A stretch of 64,000 bases of DNA. It comes from a bacterium. GTDB taxonomy: Bacteria; Verrucomicrobiota; Verrucomicrobiia; Limisphaerales; J093. The position numbers and the translations under genes are program-made. A model generated the notes under the pieces. It saw only the letters and a list, made by a program, of their open reading frames with translations. It had not been told where the DNA came from and did not search any database. Each line of letters begins with the position of its first letter. Positions within the stretch are counted from its first letter, which is position 1. This document shows positions 12,406-21,621 of the stretch, piece by piece. The stretch covers positions 1-64,000 of the forward strand of contig JAJXZJ010000021.1 of NCBI GenBank assembly GCA_021780105.1, read 5' to 3'.

Positions 12406-15183
12406 ATGAACCCGTCCAAACACCGCATGGTTCAGGTTTCTGCGCAACGTGTCTGGTGGCTGGTCCTCGTCGCGCTCAGCGCGCTCGCCGGCGGTTTGCG
12501 CGCCGCCGACGGCGTGGAGACCCGCGCCGCGGACGCCGTGGTTAAAATGTTTCAGGACGGCCTCTATGACACCGTTGAACGCAACAGCGCCGACTTCCTG
12601 GGCAAATACCCAAACTCCGAGCGCGCCGCCGAGGTCGTGCTCGTCCAGGCCCAGGCGCGCATCAAATTGAAGCACTACTACGACGCCATCAGCCTGCTCA
12701 CCGAAAAGGCCGGCCTGGCGGGCAAGCTCGCCGCCGAGTTCGCGTTCTGGCAGGCCACGGCGCGACTGGAGAAAGGCGACCTTGCCGGCGCCGCGGATGG
12801 TTTTGCCACGGTGGCCACGCGGTTTCCGGATTCCGCGCGCCGGCTGGAGGCGATTTACGACGACGCCTACGCACGGTCGCAAGCCGGCGAGACGGCGCGC
12901 GCCGTGGCGCTGCTGCGCGACCCGGCCGGCGTCTTCCAGCCGGCCGCCCGCGCCAAACCGGACGACCCGTGGGCGATCCGCGGCTGGCTGTTGCTGGGCG
13001 AACTGCTGCTCACGGCCCACGATCCCGCCGGCGCGGCAGAGGCGTTGAAGGCGCTGGAGGGCCGGCCGCTGCCGCCGGAGCTGACGTGGCGACGGGAATT
13101 TCTGCTGGCCCGCGCGCGGCTCGCCGCGGGGCAGTTGCCGGCGGCGTTGAGCAACGCCACCAACCTCTGGACCAGCGCCACCAACGCGGTGCCGCGGGAT
13201 TTGCAGGCCGAGGCCGTGAGGTTGAACGCCGAGATTCTCCAGCGCCTTGGCCAGACCGAAGCCGCCCTGAACTTCTACGAACGGAACCTGGCCGCCGACG
13301 TGCCGCCGGCCCAGCGCCGGCTGGCGCTGCAAAACATCGTTGAACTTTGTCTGCGCGACAACCATCCGGACGAGGCCGCCAGGCGCCTCGAAACCTTCGT
13401 GGCCGCGCACCCGCAGGACGACCTGCTGGACCAGGCGCACCTGGCGCTGGGCGAGTTGCGGCTTCGCCGGTATTTCGCCGGCAAGGCCGCCACCCGCACG
13501 CCGGAGGAACTGGCCGCGAGCAGCAATTTGCTGGCGCAAGCCCGCGCGGATTTCGACCTGGTGACGACGAATTACCCGCAAAGCCGGCTTGTCGGCAACG
13601 CCCAGCTCGACCGCGGCTGGTGTCTCGTGGAGGAGGGTGCCAGCCACCTGGCCGCGGGCACGGCCGCGTTCAAGGCGGCGGCGGACCACCTGCCGCGCGG
13701 CGCCGACCAGGCCGTCGCACGATTCAAGCTGGCCGATTGCCAGTATCTGGCGCGGGACTTTCCGGCCGCGATCTCCAACTACTGGGTCGTGGCCACGAAC
13801 TATGTCGGCACGCCGGGGCTGACGAATGCGTTGTTTACCCAGGCACTTTACCAGATCGTGCGAGCCGGCAACGACGGGCAGGACTTCGTCGCCTCCGCTG
13901 CGGCGATGGCCGAGTTGCTGAAGGTGGATCCGGGCGGCGAACTGGCCGACCGTTCCGCCCTGCTCTACGGCCAGGCGTTGAGCCGCCAGGGCCGGCCGGA
14001 CGTGGCGCGGGCGGTGTATGAGGATTTTGTCAAACGCGCGACGAACTCGGTGCTGCTGCCGGAGGTGAAGCTGGCAATCGCCCACACCTACCAAAAAGAA
14101 CAGGCCTGGACGGCGGCGCGCGGAGCCTACGAGGGCTGGCTCCATGAATACGGCGCGCAGACGAATTTGCCCCCGGCCTTGCAGGCACAGGCGGTCTTTG
14201 AACTGGCCCAGCTCACCTATCAAATCACGCCGGACACGAAAGCCCTGCAGATGCTCACCAACTTCGTGGCGCGGTTCCCCGACGACGCCAATGCCCCGCT
14301 CGCGCAATACCTCGCCGCCATGTATTTCTACAACCAGGGCGACTACGCGAACGCCGAGCTGCTGTTTCAGAACAAGATTTTCACCCAGCCCGCCGCGCAG
14401 GCCGACGCCCTGGCCTTCCAGGCGCGGCGCATGGCCGGCATCGCCGCCTTTGCGCGGCAGAGCTACGACAGCGCCCGCAACCATTTCGACTGGCTCATCA
14501 CCAACGGCCCGCTCTACGTCGCCACCTCGCCGATCCCGGTGCCGATCGTCGCCGAGGCGTATTTGTTCCGCGGCGACATTTTCCTGCTGGAAGACCCCGG
14601 CGGCGCCACGAACAAGCTGGACCGCTACGGCGACGCGATCACCGCGTTTCTGAAGGTCGTCACGCCGCCGTTCCCGACCAACGAGTTCGCCGCCCGCGCC
14701 TGGGGCCGCATCGGCGACTGCCGGCTCACGCTCGCCACCGCCACGCAGGACACCAACCGCTTCGCCGCCGCCGCCGAGGCGTATCAAAACGCCATGAACG
14801 CCGCCCGCGACGTGGCCGTGCGCAGCATGGCGGAGGTCGGCCTGGGCGTGGTGCTCGAAAAGGAGGCGCCGCTGCTGCCCGCGGCGCAACAGGCGGCGCT
14901 CTTCGCCAGCGCGCTCGATCACTACCTGAACGTCGTCTATGGCAAAAACCTCCACGACGGCGAGCAGCCCGATCCCTGGTGGGTCAAGCGCGCCGGCCTG
15001 GCCGCGGCGGATCTGGCCGCGGCGCAGAAGAAATGGGACGTCGCCATCGGCTTGTGCCGGCGATTGTTGACCGAGCTGCCCCCGCTCCGGATGCGGCTGG
15101 AGAAGCGCATTACGGACCTGGAAACGCTTGCCGCCGCCGGCACGAACGCGCTGCCACCGGCACCCGCCCCGCCGGCCAAGTGA
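12406..15183 (+). CDS. Exported tetratricopeptide-repeat protein
   Basis: Hydrophobic leader WWLVLVALSALAGGLRAADG, then many TPR-like helical repeats. Confidence 0.8.
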   Translation: MNPSKHRMVQVSAQRVWWLVLVALSALAGGLRAADGVETRAADAVVKMFQDGLYDTVERNSADFLGKYPNSERAAEVVLVQAQARIKLKHYYDAISLLTEKAGLAGKLAAEFAFWQATARLEKGDLAGAADGFATVATRFPDSARRLEAIYDDAYARSQAGETARAVALLRDPAGVFQPAARAKPDDPWAIRGWLLLGELLLTAHDPAGAAEALKALEGRPLPPELTWRREFLLARARLAAGQLPAALSNATNLWTSATNAVPRDLQAEAVRLNAEILQRLGQTEAALNFYERNLAADVPPAQRRLALQNIVELCLRDNHPDEAARRLETFVAAHPQDDLLDQAHLALGELRLRRYFAGKAATRTPEELAASSNLLAQARADFDLVTTNYPQSRLVGNAQLDRGWCLVEEGASHLAAGTAAFKAAADHLPRGADQAVARFKLADCQYLARDFPAAISNYWVVATNYVGTPGLTNALFTQALYQIVRAGNDGQDFVASAAAMAELLKVDPGGELADRSALLYGQALSRQGRPDVARAVYEDFVKRATNSVLLPEVKLAIAHTYQKEQAWTAARGAYEGWLHEYGAQTNLPPALQAQAVFELAQLTYQITPDTKALQMLTNFVARFPDDANAPLAQYLAAMYFYNQGDYANAELLFQNKIFTQPAAQADALAFQARRMAGIAAFARQSYDSARNHFDWLITNGPLYVATSPIPVPIVAEAYLFRGDIFLLEDPGGATNKLDRYGDAITAFLKVVTPPFPTNEFAARAWGRIGDCRLTLATATQDTNRFAAAAEAYQNAMNAARDVAVRSMAEVGLGVVLEKEAPLLPAAQQAALFASALDHYLNVVYGKNLHDGEQPDPWWVKRAGLAAADLAAAQKKWDVAIGLCRRLLTELPPLRMRLEKRITDLETLAAAGTNALPPAPAPPAK

Positions 15184-15257
15184 AGGAGGCTTTCCCCGGC
15201 GGCGGCCTGGCGGAACGCGGCGTTCCCCGGCGACAAGAAGTTCACATCACCAAGTTT

Positions 15258-16055
15258 ATGGCACAGGACCACACGTTGATGGCATCGCGGTTTGAGTTGA
15301 AATACCTCATCCCGAATTCGCTCGCCCTCCGCATCCGCGATTTTGTCCGCCAGTATCTCGATCTGGACGAATACGGCGTGGGCCTGCCGAACGATTCCTA
15401 CCCCGTCCACAGCCTCTATCTGGATTCGGACGACTGGCAGCTTTTCTGGCGGACGTTCAACGGCGACAAGAACCGCTACAAACTCCGCATCCGCTACTAC
15501 AACGAAAACGAGAAGACGCCGGTTTTCTGGGAAATCAAACGCCGCATGAAGGACGTGATCATCAAGCAACGCTGCGGCATCCGCCGGTCCAGCGCCGCCC
15601 AGGTGCTGAACGGCCAGTTGCCCCGCCGGGCGGAAATGGCCGTGCCGGACGATCCCACCGAACTGAAGGCCATTCAGGACTTCCTCCAGCTCCAGTTCGC
15701 CGTCGGCGCCGTCGGCAAGCTGCACGTGGCCTACGAGCGCGAGGCGTATGTGAACGACTTCAACAACGAGGTGCGCGTCACGTTTGACCGCCACGTCCGC
15801 GCCGTGACGCGGTTCGACCAGGCGCTCATCACGCGCATGGAGAAACCCTTTGTCTGCACGCCGCCGGGCAACGCGTCGAACGACCTGGTGATCCTCGAAT
15901 TGAAGTTCTCGGACCGGTTCCCCGACTGGTATCGGGACCTGGTGCAAACCTTCAACCTGCGGCAAAGCGGCGCCGCCAAATACCAGGAAGGCTCGCTGCT
16001 CTACGCCGGCCGCGACCTCGCGGCGGCGGATGTGATCCGCTATCTCACGTTCTGA
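15258..16055 (+). CDS. VTC-domain (polyphosphate-polymerase-like) protein
   Basis: SRFELKYLIPNSLALRIRDFV, SLYLDSDDWQLFW, KLRIRYYNENEKTPVFWEIKRRMKDVIIKQR. Confidence 0.82.
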   Translation: MAQDHTLMASRFELKYLIPNSLALRIRDFVRQYLDLDEYGVGLPNDSYPVHSLYLDSDDWQLFWRTFNGDKNRYKLRIRYYNENEKTPVFWEIKRRMKDVIIKQRCGIRRSSAAQVLNGQLPRRAEMAVPDDPTELKAIQDFLQLQFAVGAVGKLHVAYEREAYVNDFNNEVRVTFDRHVRAVTRFDQALITRMEKPFVCTPPGNASNDLVILELKFSDRFPDWYRDLVQTFNLRQSGAAKYQEGSLLYAGRDLAAADVIRYLTF

Positions 16056-16213
16056 AACGCCGTTGCTTCGCGGCGGGATTCGCGTAAGCTGCGCCTGTCA
16101 GCCAACTGAAAACGCGCGGATAGCGCGGCGTCCGGCAACCAGCATGGCTCATCGGCGCCGGGCGGACCGGCGGGAGCGCGACGGTTGGCTGCGGTCAGCC
16201 AACGCCGTTGCCT

Positions 16214-17161
16214 ATGAAATCCAAAGCTGCCAACCACCAGAGGAGCGACGCCCCCGCCAAGCCGTCCAAGACCGCGCCGCCGGGCAAAATTCATCCGGTC
16301 GTGATCTACCCCTTCCGCCAGCCGGCCGACTACTCCGACCTGGAGGCGCTTTACAAACTCGTCGCCCGGCTCGACGAGGAGCCGTCCAAGTATGCCCGGC
16401 CGATCACGGTGATGGATCGCAAGACGCACCTGGCGATGGAGGCGAGCGCGCCGTTTCTGGACTTTCGCAAGCGCACCGTGGCGCGGTGCTCGGACGTGCT
16501 CGACGCCTGGTGCGTGGACACCTGCCAGATGTGGTATTCCGGCCTCGGCGCCGCCGTGGAACGCGGCCAGCCGGAGGACGTTTACTGGCTCATTCCCGGC
16601 GATTTCAACTACGGCGCCGGCGTCGGACAGGAAGTGCTCGGCCGGCTGCACGATCTGCCGGAGGTTGCGCTTGAGCTGCAGCAGGACGTCTGCATCGGCG
16701 AAATTGCCACCGACCACAGCCACTCGAAGCAGCTCATTGACACCTACGGCACCTTCGCCCTGCTCTACAACTGGTTTCCCGCGGAAGCCCGCGAGTTGCG
16801 ACGGCTGACCGAGCGTCCCCGCTCCGAATTCTTCGCCGTCCGGCACGGTTTTTTGACCGAACTGCTGCGGCAACGCTGGTTCGCCTACGAGCAGACCGTG
16901 GTGATGCTCTTGAACGCCGTGTTCAGCGGCCGGCGGATCAGCCGGTTTTTCGTCGGCAGCATTTCCGATCTGCCCGAAGGCCGCGATTCGCTGGCCTCGG
17001 CCGTCCAGCAGGTCGAGCGCACCGAGCGCGTCGTGAAAACGCTCTGGCTGGAGCGCAACCAGTCGAAGCCCGGCTGGGCCGATCAATTCGCCAGACTGGC
17101 CGGCCGCTCCGATGAAATCCGCCGGACGGCCATGAGCGTTCTCGCCAGCGCGCTGGGCTGA
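16214..17161 (+). CDS. Conserved hypothetical protein, possibly nucleotide-sugar-related
   Basis: Single 948-bp frame MKSKAANHQ...; VYWLIPGDFNYGAGVGQEVLGRL is weakly glycosyltransferase-like. Confidence 0.6.
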   Translation: MKSKAANHQRSDAPAKPSKTAPPGKIHPVVIYPFRQPADYSDLEALYKLVARLDEEPSKYARPITVMDRKTHLAMEASAPFLDFRKRTVARCSDVLDAWCVDTCQMWYSGLGAAVERGQPEDVYWLIPGDFNYGAGVGQEVLGRLHDLPEVALELQQDVCIGEIATDHSHSKQLIDTYGTFALLYNWFPAEARELRRLTERPRSEFFAVRHGFLTELLRQRWFAYEQTVVMLLNAVFSGRRISRFFVGSISDLPEGRDSLASAVQQVERTERVVKTLWLERNQSKPGWADQFARLAGRSDEIRRTAMSVLASALG

Positions 17162-17179
17162 GCCGCGCCGCGCCGGGTC

Positions 17180-18406
17180 TCACTTCGGCCCGCGGTTCAA
17201 CCACACGTCCACCCGCGGCGTGTCCCAGTTGTAGGGCTTCTCCAGGATGTCGAGCGTGCCGTTGCCGTCGAGGTCCGCCACCTGCCCTTCGTGCCAGCCC
17301 TGACCAACGACGAGTTCAGTCTTCGTGAAATGCCCCTGGCCGTCGCCGTAAAAAATCCACGCCACGGCCTTCGGGTTGTCCGGCTCCTTTTTGCTTTCGG
17401 TCCATTTCCCCATCTCGGCGCAGAAAATGTCCAGGCGGCCGTCGCCGTTGATGTCGGCGACCTGCAGCGTGTGGCCGTGGATCACGTCGCGGGCGAGCAG
17501 ATTGTGCCCGACCCAGTCGGCGGACTTCGACGGATCGCCCACGCATTCATACCAGCGCAACGGACCAACGCCGTCGCCGGGCGCGATGACCACCTGCGGG
17601 TATTTGCCCGGCTTGAACTTCCCGGCAAAAATCAGGCCGCCGACCTCGGCAATCTTCGTGGGCCGAAATTTCTTGCCGCCGACGTGTTTGAACCAGCAGT
17701 TGCCCGCCAGCAAATCCGGCCGGCCGTCGCCGTCAATGTCCGCCACCGACATGCCCTCGGGATACTTGAACGCGGCGCGGCCTTCCTCGCCCGCGCTGCC
17801 GGAGAAAATCTCGGTCAGCGGCCAGGATTCCGCGTGCCGCGGGTCCGGCGGAATTTCCGCGAGAAAAATCTTCTTCGCGCCCTGGTTCCAGAACGCAAGC
17901 TGCGGCTTGCCCGTGCCGAGAAAATCGCCACACGCCTGGTCGTGGTGCTGCGTCGCGCCGCCTTTCTTGATGACGTGCCGCTTCCACGGCACCTTGGGAT
18001 CGAAATTCGGATACGGATTCTCCCACCACCAGACTTCGTCGCTCTGCCAGTCGCCGCCGAACACGACATCGAGGTCGCCGTCGCCGTCAATGTCGCACAC
18101 CGCGCCGCCGGCCTCGACGGTCAGGAACGCCGGCTCGATCACGTAGCGGTCCCAGCCGTGCGCCGTGCGCCGATACCACACCAGCGCCGGCGCGACGTGC
18201 CGGAAGCTCAGGATGAAATCGTTCACGCCGTCCTTGTCGAAATCAGCCACCACGGCGCCGGTTTGCTCGGTGGACGGGCCGGGCACGGGTAGGTCGCCGT
18301 TCTTGCTGGACAGATGCTGCCAGCGGGGAAGCACCAGGTCGGCGGCGGAAACGACCCCGGCCAAGGCCACCGCCAGGGCCGCGAGGAGGAAAAATCGTAT
18401 TTTCAT
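17180..18406 (-). CDS. Exported FG-GAP/VCBS-repeat protein
   Basis: Signal peptide; repeated DxDGDGxxD motifs (DFDKDGVNDFIL, DIDGDGDLDVVFG, DIDGDGRPDLLAG, DINGDGRLDIFC, DLDGNGTLDIL). Confidence 0.88.
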   Translation of the reverse strand: MKIRFFLLAALAVALAGVVSAADLVLPRWQHLSSKNGDLPVPGPSTEQTGAVVADFDKDGVNDFILSFRHVAPALVWYRRTAHGWDRYVIEPAFLTVEAGGAVCDIDGDGDLDVVFGGDWQSDEVWWWENPYPNFDPKVPWKRHVIKKGGATQHHDQACGDFLGTGKPQLAFWNQGAKKIFLAEIPPDPRHAESWPLTEIFSGSAGEEGRAAFKYPEGMSVADIDGDGRPDLLAGNCWFKHVGGKKFRPTKIAEVGGLIFAGKFKPGKYPQVVIAPGDGVGPLRWYECVGDPSKSADWVGHNLLARDVIHGHTLQVADINGDGRLDIFCAEMGKWTESKKEPDNPKAVAWIFYGDGQGHFTKTELVVGQGWHEGQVADLDGNGTLDILEKPYNWDTPRVDVWLNRGPK

Positions 18407-18517
18407 GGCGAACGAGGCTCAATGGTGTGGCCTCGCGCCGGCGGCGTCAAATCCACTTTGGACGCGCAGCGGGTCTTGATCACGCGTCCGCCGACGGCCA
18501 CGCGGCAGGGGGGCGCG

Positions 18518-18817
18518 TCAGGCGAAGTCGTAAACCCGCACCTGGCGGCAGACGCGCTTCAACACGCGGTCCACAAACTCCAAATGCAGCGGATGCGCCT
18601 GGTAGGCGTCGTGCGCGGCCTTGTCATCAAACGCGACGTTCAACGCGACCTGGTAAGACCGGTCCACCACGTCCCGGTGGCTGGGCACCATGAGGCCGAC
18701 GTGGAAATGCCGGATGCCGGGAATCGGCTTCAGGTAACGCTCGGCGCCGGCGATCAGTTCGTCGGCCGCCGGCGGCTGCCCCGGCTCGGTCCAGAAAATG
18801 ACGATGTGCGAGAACAT
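18518..18817 (-). CDS. Dabb-family (stress-responsive A/B barrel) protein
   Basis: MFSHIVIFWTEPG...FHVGLMVPSHRDVVDRSYQVALNVAFDDKAAHDAYQAHPLHLEFV. Confidence 0.85.
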   Translation of the reverse strand: MFSHIVIFWTEPGQPPAADELIAGAERYLKPIPGIRHFHVGLMVPSHRDVVDRSYQVALNVAFDDKAAHDAYQAHPLHLEFVDRVLKRVCRQVRVYDFA

Positions 18818-18899
18818 GTGTCTTTAGTAAGGCGTCGCCGGCGGAAGCCGCAATGCTTTTCCACCGGCTCGACGGGCGCGGCTGCCGCTGGCCGACATC

Positions 18900-19823
18900 T
18901 CAAAGCGTTTTCGACGACAGCCGGATGGCAGCGGCGGTCCCGCCCTGGCGGACTGGCCGAAGAATGCGGATTTTGGCATCACCGATGATGCAGGCCGCGG
19001 GCGTCGTGCCCATGAATTCGCCGTCGCCAAAGATGGGCTGCGGCAGGATCGTTGCGATTTCAACCCGCCGGCCCGGCCACAACATCACGCTCGGATGCTG
19101 AAGGTGCCGGCCGCGCATGACGCGCCGGAGGTTGCGCAGCAATTCCAGCCGGCTGACTTCCTTGACGACGCACACGTCCAGCCGGCCATCGGCCATGTCC
19201 GCGCCGGGCGCGATCTTCAGTCCGCCGCCGTAGCCCGGTCCGTTCGCCACGGCGATGAGCGTGATCCGGCCCTGCCATGCGCGGTCGTCCACGCGCAGTT
19301 GCACCTCCAGGGGGGCGAAGTTTCGGAGCGCCTTGACGATGCAAACGAGGTAGCCCAGCCGGCCGTGGAACCAGCCCTGGCGGTCGCGGGCCAACTGGTT
19401 CACCTCGGCGTCAAAACCCACGCCGGCGATGGACAGAAATGGCTCGCCGTTGACCCGTGGCAGATCAATCTCGTCCACGCCAAACGTCAGCGGCCCGCGC
19501 AACGCGGCATCGAGCCGCGCCGGCAGGCCGAGATTGCGGGCAAAATCGTTGCCGCGTCCGCACGGCAAGACGCCGAACGGCACGTTCGCTTCCGCCAGCG
19601 CGGGCAGCGCCTGGTGCAGCGTGCCATCGCCGCCGGCCAGCAGAATGCCGTCCACGCCGGTGCGGGCGCTTTCGCGAATTCGCCGGCGCATTTCCTCGAC
19701 GGTGGCCGTGGTGACGAAGTCGGCTGCGTGACCGGCCGCCGCCAGGCGGGCGCGGATTTGCGGCAGCGCGCGCAGGGACCGGCCGCCGGCCGCGTGCGGA
19801 TTGATCAGGACGAGCAGGCGCAT
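18900..19823 (-). CDS. Diacylglycerol/lipid kinase family protein
   Basis: LLVLINPHAAGG, GILLAGGDGTLHQALPAL, GVLPCGRGNDFARNLGLP. Confidence 0.9.
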   Translation of the reverse strand: MRLLVLINPHAAGGRSLRALPQIRARLAAAGHAADFVTTATVEEMRRRIRESARTGVDGILLAGGDGTLHQALPALAEANVPFGVLPCGRGNDFARNLGLPARLDAALRGPLTFGVDEIDLPRVNGEPFLSIAGVGFDAEVNQLARDRQGWFHGRLGYLVCIVKALRNFAPLEVQLRVDDRAWQGRITLIAVANGPGYGGGLKIAPGADMADGRLDVCVVKEVSRLELLRNLRRVMRGRHLQHPSVMLWPGRRVEIATILPQPIFGDGEFMGTTPAACIIGDAKIRILRPVRQGGTAAAIRLSSKTL

Positions 19824-19848
19824 GGAGCCGGGCCGGTGAAGGCACGTT

Positions 19849-21483
19849 TTAATTCCGGCCCGTGCGCCGGCGAAACCGGCCCAGAACCAGTTCGCCGACA
19901 TTGTGGGCCTGGGGCACCTTGGCCCAGAGCGCCAACCCCCAATACACCGCCGAGGCCAGGGCCATCGGCACGAAGACTTCGCCGGCCTTGCGCAACAGCG
20001 TGGCGTGGCCCCAGTGCCGGTCCCAGAAAAGCCGCGCGCCCCAGCAGGCCAGACCGGCCAGGATGGCGACGGCCAGCAGCGTGCCCACGAGGCGCGCGAG
20101 CGGGCGGAGGTCCAGCCGCGGCATTGTTTTGCGCATCGCGCGGAAGAGCAGCCAGACGTTGAAGCCGGCGCTGAGCGTGTTGGCCGCGCCGAGTCCGGCC
20201 TGGTGAAACGGCCCGACGAGCCAGGCGGCGAAAACCAGGTTCAGCACGAGGCAGGCGAGGCTGACCTTCATCGGGGTCGTGGTGTCGCCGAGAGCGTAAA
20301 AAGCGCGGGCTAGAATGTTCACGGTCGAAAACGCCACCAGTCCCGGCGCCAGGCACGCGACCGCCAGCGCGGCGCGGTGGGTCGAGGCCGCGGTGAACAG
20401 GCCGCGCTCGAACAGCAGCCGCACGATTGGTTCCGCCAGCGTGAACAGCAGCAACGCCGCCAGCAGGTTCACGAAGATCAGGTAGCTCAGGCCCTCGATC
20501 AGCGTCTGCCGGTATTCGGGATATTTCTTTTGCGCGGCCAGGCCGGCGAGCGTGGGCAGCAGGTAGGTGGCGAGCGAGATGCCGACGACGCCCTGCGGAA
20601 ACTCCATCAGCCGCACGGCGTAGTTGAAGGAGGCGACAATCGTCTTGTCCACCCACCACGAGAGGCACTGGATCAGCAGCACGTTGATCTGGAACGCCGC
20701 GACGCCGATCGTGCCGGGGATCATCTTGCGGACGACCTCACGCACGGTGGGGTTGCCCCACGGCGTCACCCATTGATAGCGGAAGCCTTCGCGCCGGAGC
20801 GTCGGGAGTTGAAACAGCGCCTGGGCCACGCCGGCCGCCAGCACGCCGTAGGCGAGCGCGAAGATCTGCACCGGCAGCCGTTCCTCCTTGGGCAATCCGA
20901 CGCCAAATCTCGGCGCCAGCCACAAGACCGACGCAATCATCACCACGTTCAGCATCGTGGCGCCCATCGCTGGGATGAAAAAATGCCCCCGCGCGTTGAG
21001 CATTCCCATCATCACCGCCGTCAGGCAGACCAGCAGCAGATAGGGGAACATCATCCGGAGCAACTGGAGCATCAGCCGCGTGTTGTCGGACAAAATGACG
21101 GGTGGAAACACCGCCGCGCCGTCGCGCGTGAGATGCATTTGCGCCAGCATGAGAAATCCCGTGATGCCCAGCATGACCAGCGCGATGACGACGGTGGCCG
21201 CCACGATCAGCCCGGACATGACGGCGTTGGCCGCGCGCCACATCTCCACTTCGCCGGCGGTTTTCTCCTTTTCCTTGAAAATGGGAATGAACGCCGCCGT
21301 GAGCGCGCCCTCGCCGAGCAGCCGGCGGAAGAGATTCGGCACCTGGAACGCCAGGATGAACGCGCTGGCCACCGGCGTGTCGCCCATGAACCGGGCATAC
21401 ACCTGTTCGCGCACCAGGCCGAGCACGCGGCTGCTGAGCGTGGCCGCACCCATCGCGCCGGAGGATTTCAACATTTGCGACAT
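19849..21483 (-). CDS. murJ: Lipid II flippase MurJ/MviN
   Basis: SSGAMGAATLSSRVLGLVREQVYARFMG, VPNLFRRLLGEGALTAAFIPIF; polytopic. Confidence 0.93.
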   Translation of the reverse strand: MSQMLKSSGAMGAATLSSRVLGLVREQVYARFMGDTPVASAFILAFQVPNLFRRLLGEGALTAAFIPIFKEKEKTAGEVEMWRAANAVMSGLIVAATVVIALVMLGITGFLMLAQMHLTRDGAAVFPPVILSDNTRLMLQLLRMMFPYLLLVCLTAVMMGMLNARGHFFIPAMGATMLNVVMIASVLWLAPRFGVGLPKEERLPVQIFALAYGVLAAGVAQALFQLPTLRREGFRYQWVTPWGNPTVREVVRKMIPGTIGVAAFQINVLLIQCLSWWVDKTIVASFNYAVRLMEFPQGVVGISLATYLLPTLAGLAAQKKYPEYRQTLIEGLSYLIFVNLLAALLLFTLAEPIVRLLFERGLFTAASTHRAALAVACLAPGLVAFSTVNILARAFYALGDTTTPMKVSLACLVLNLVFAAWLVGPFHQAGLGAANTLSAGFNVWLLFRAMRKTMPRLDLRPLARLVGTLLAVAILAGLACWGARLFWDRHWGHATLLRKAGEVFVPMALASAVYWGLALWAKVPQAHNVGELVLGRFRRRTGRN

Positions 21484-21621
21484 GCGGGCGCACTGTAAGG
21501 TGCCGCCCGCGCCGGGCCAAAGCCAAAGTGGCGCGCCGCGGGAGCATTCGACGGACGCCTGCCGTCTAAAGAGAGTTGCCGGCCGGCCGGGCCGGAGGCA
21601 CTGTCAACTCGTTACGCTGTT

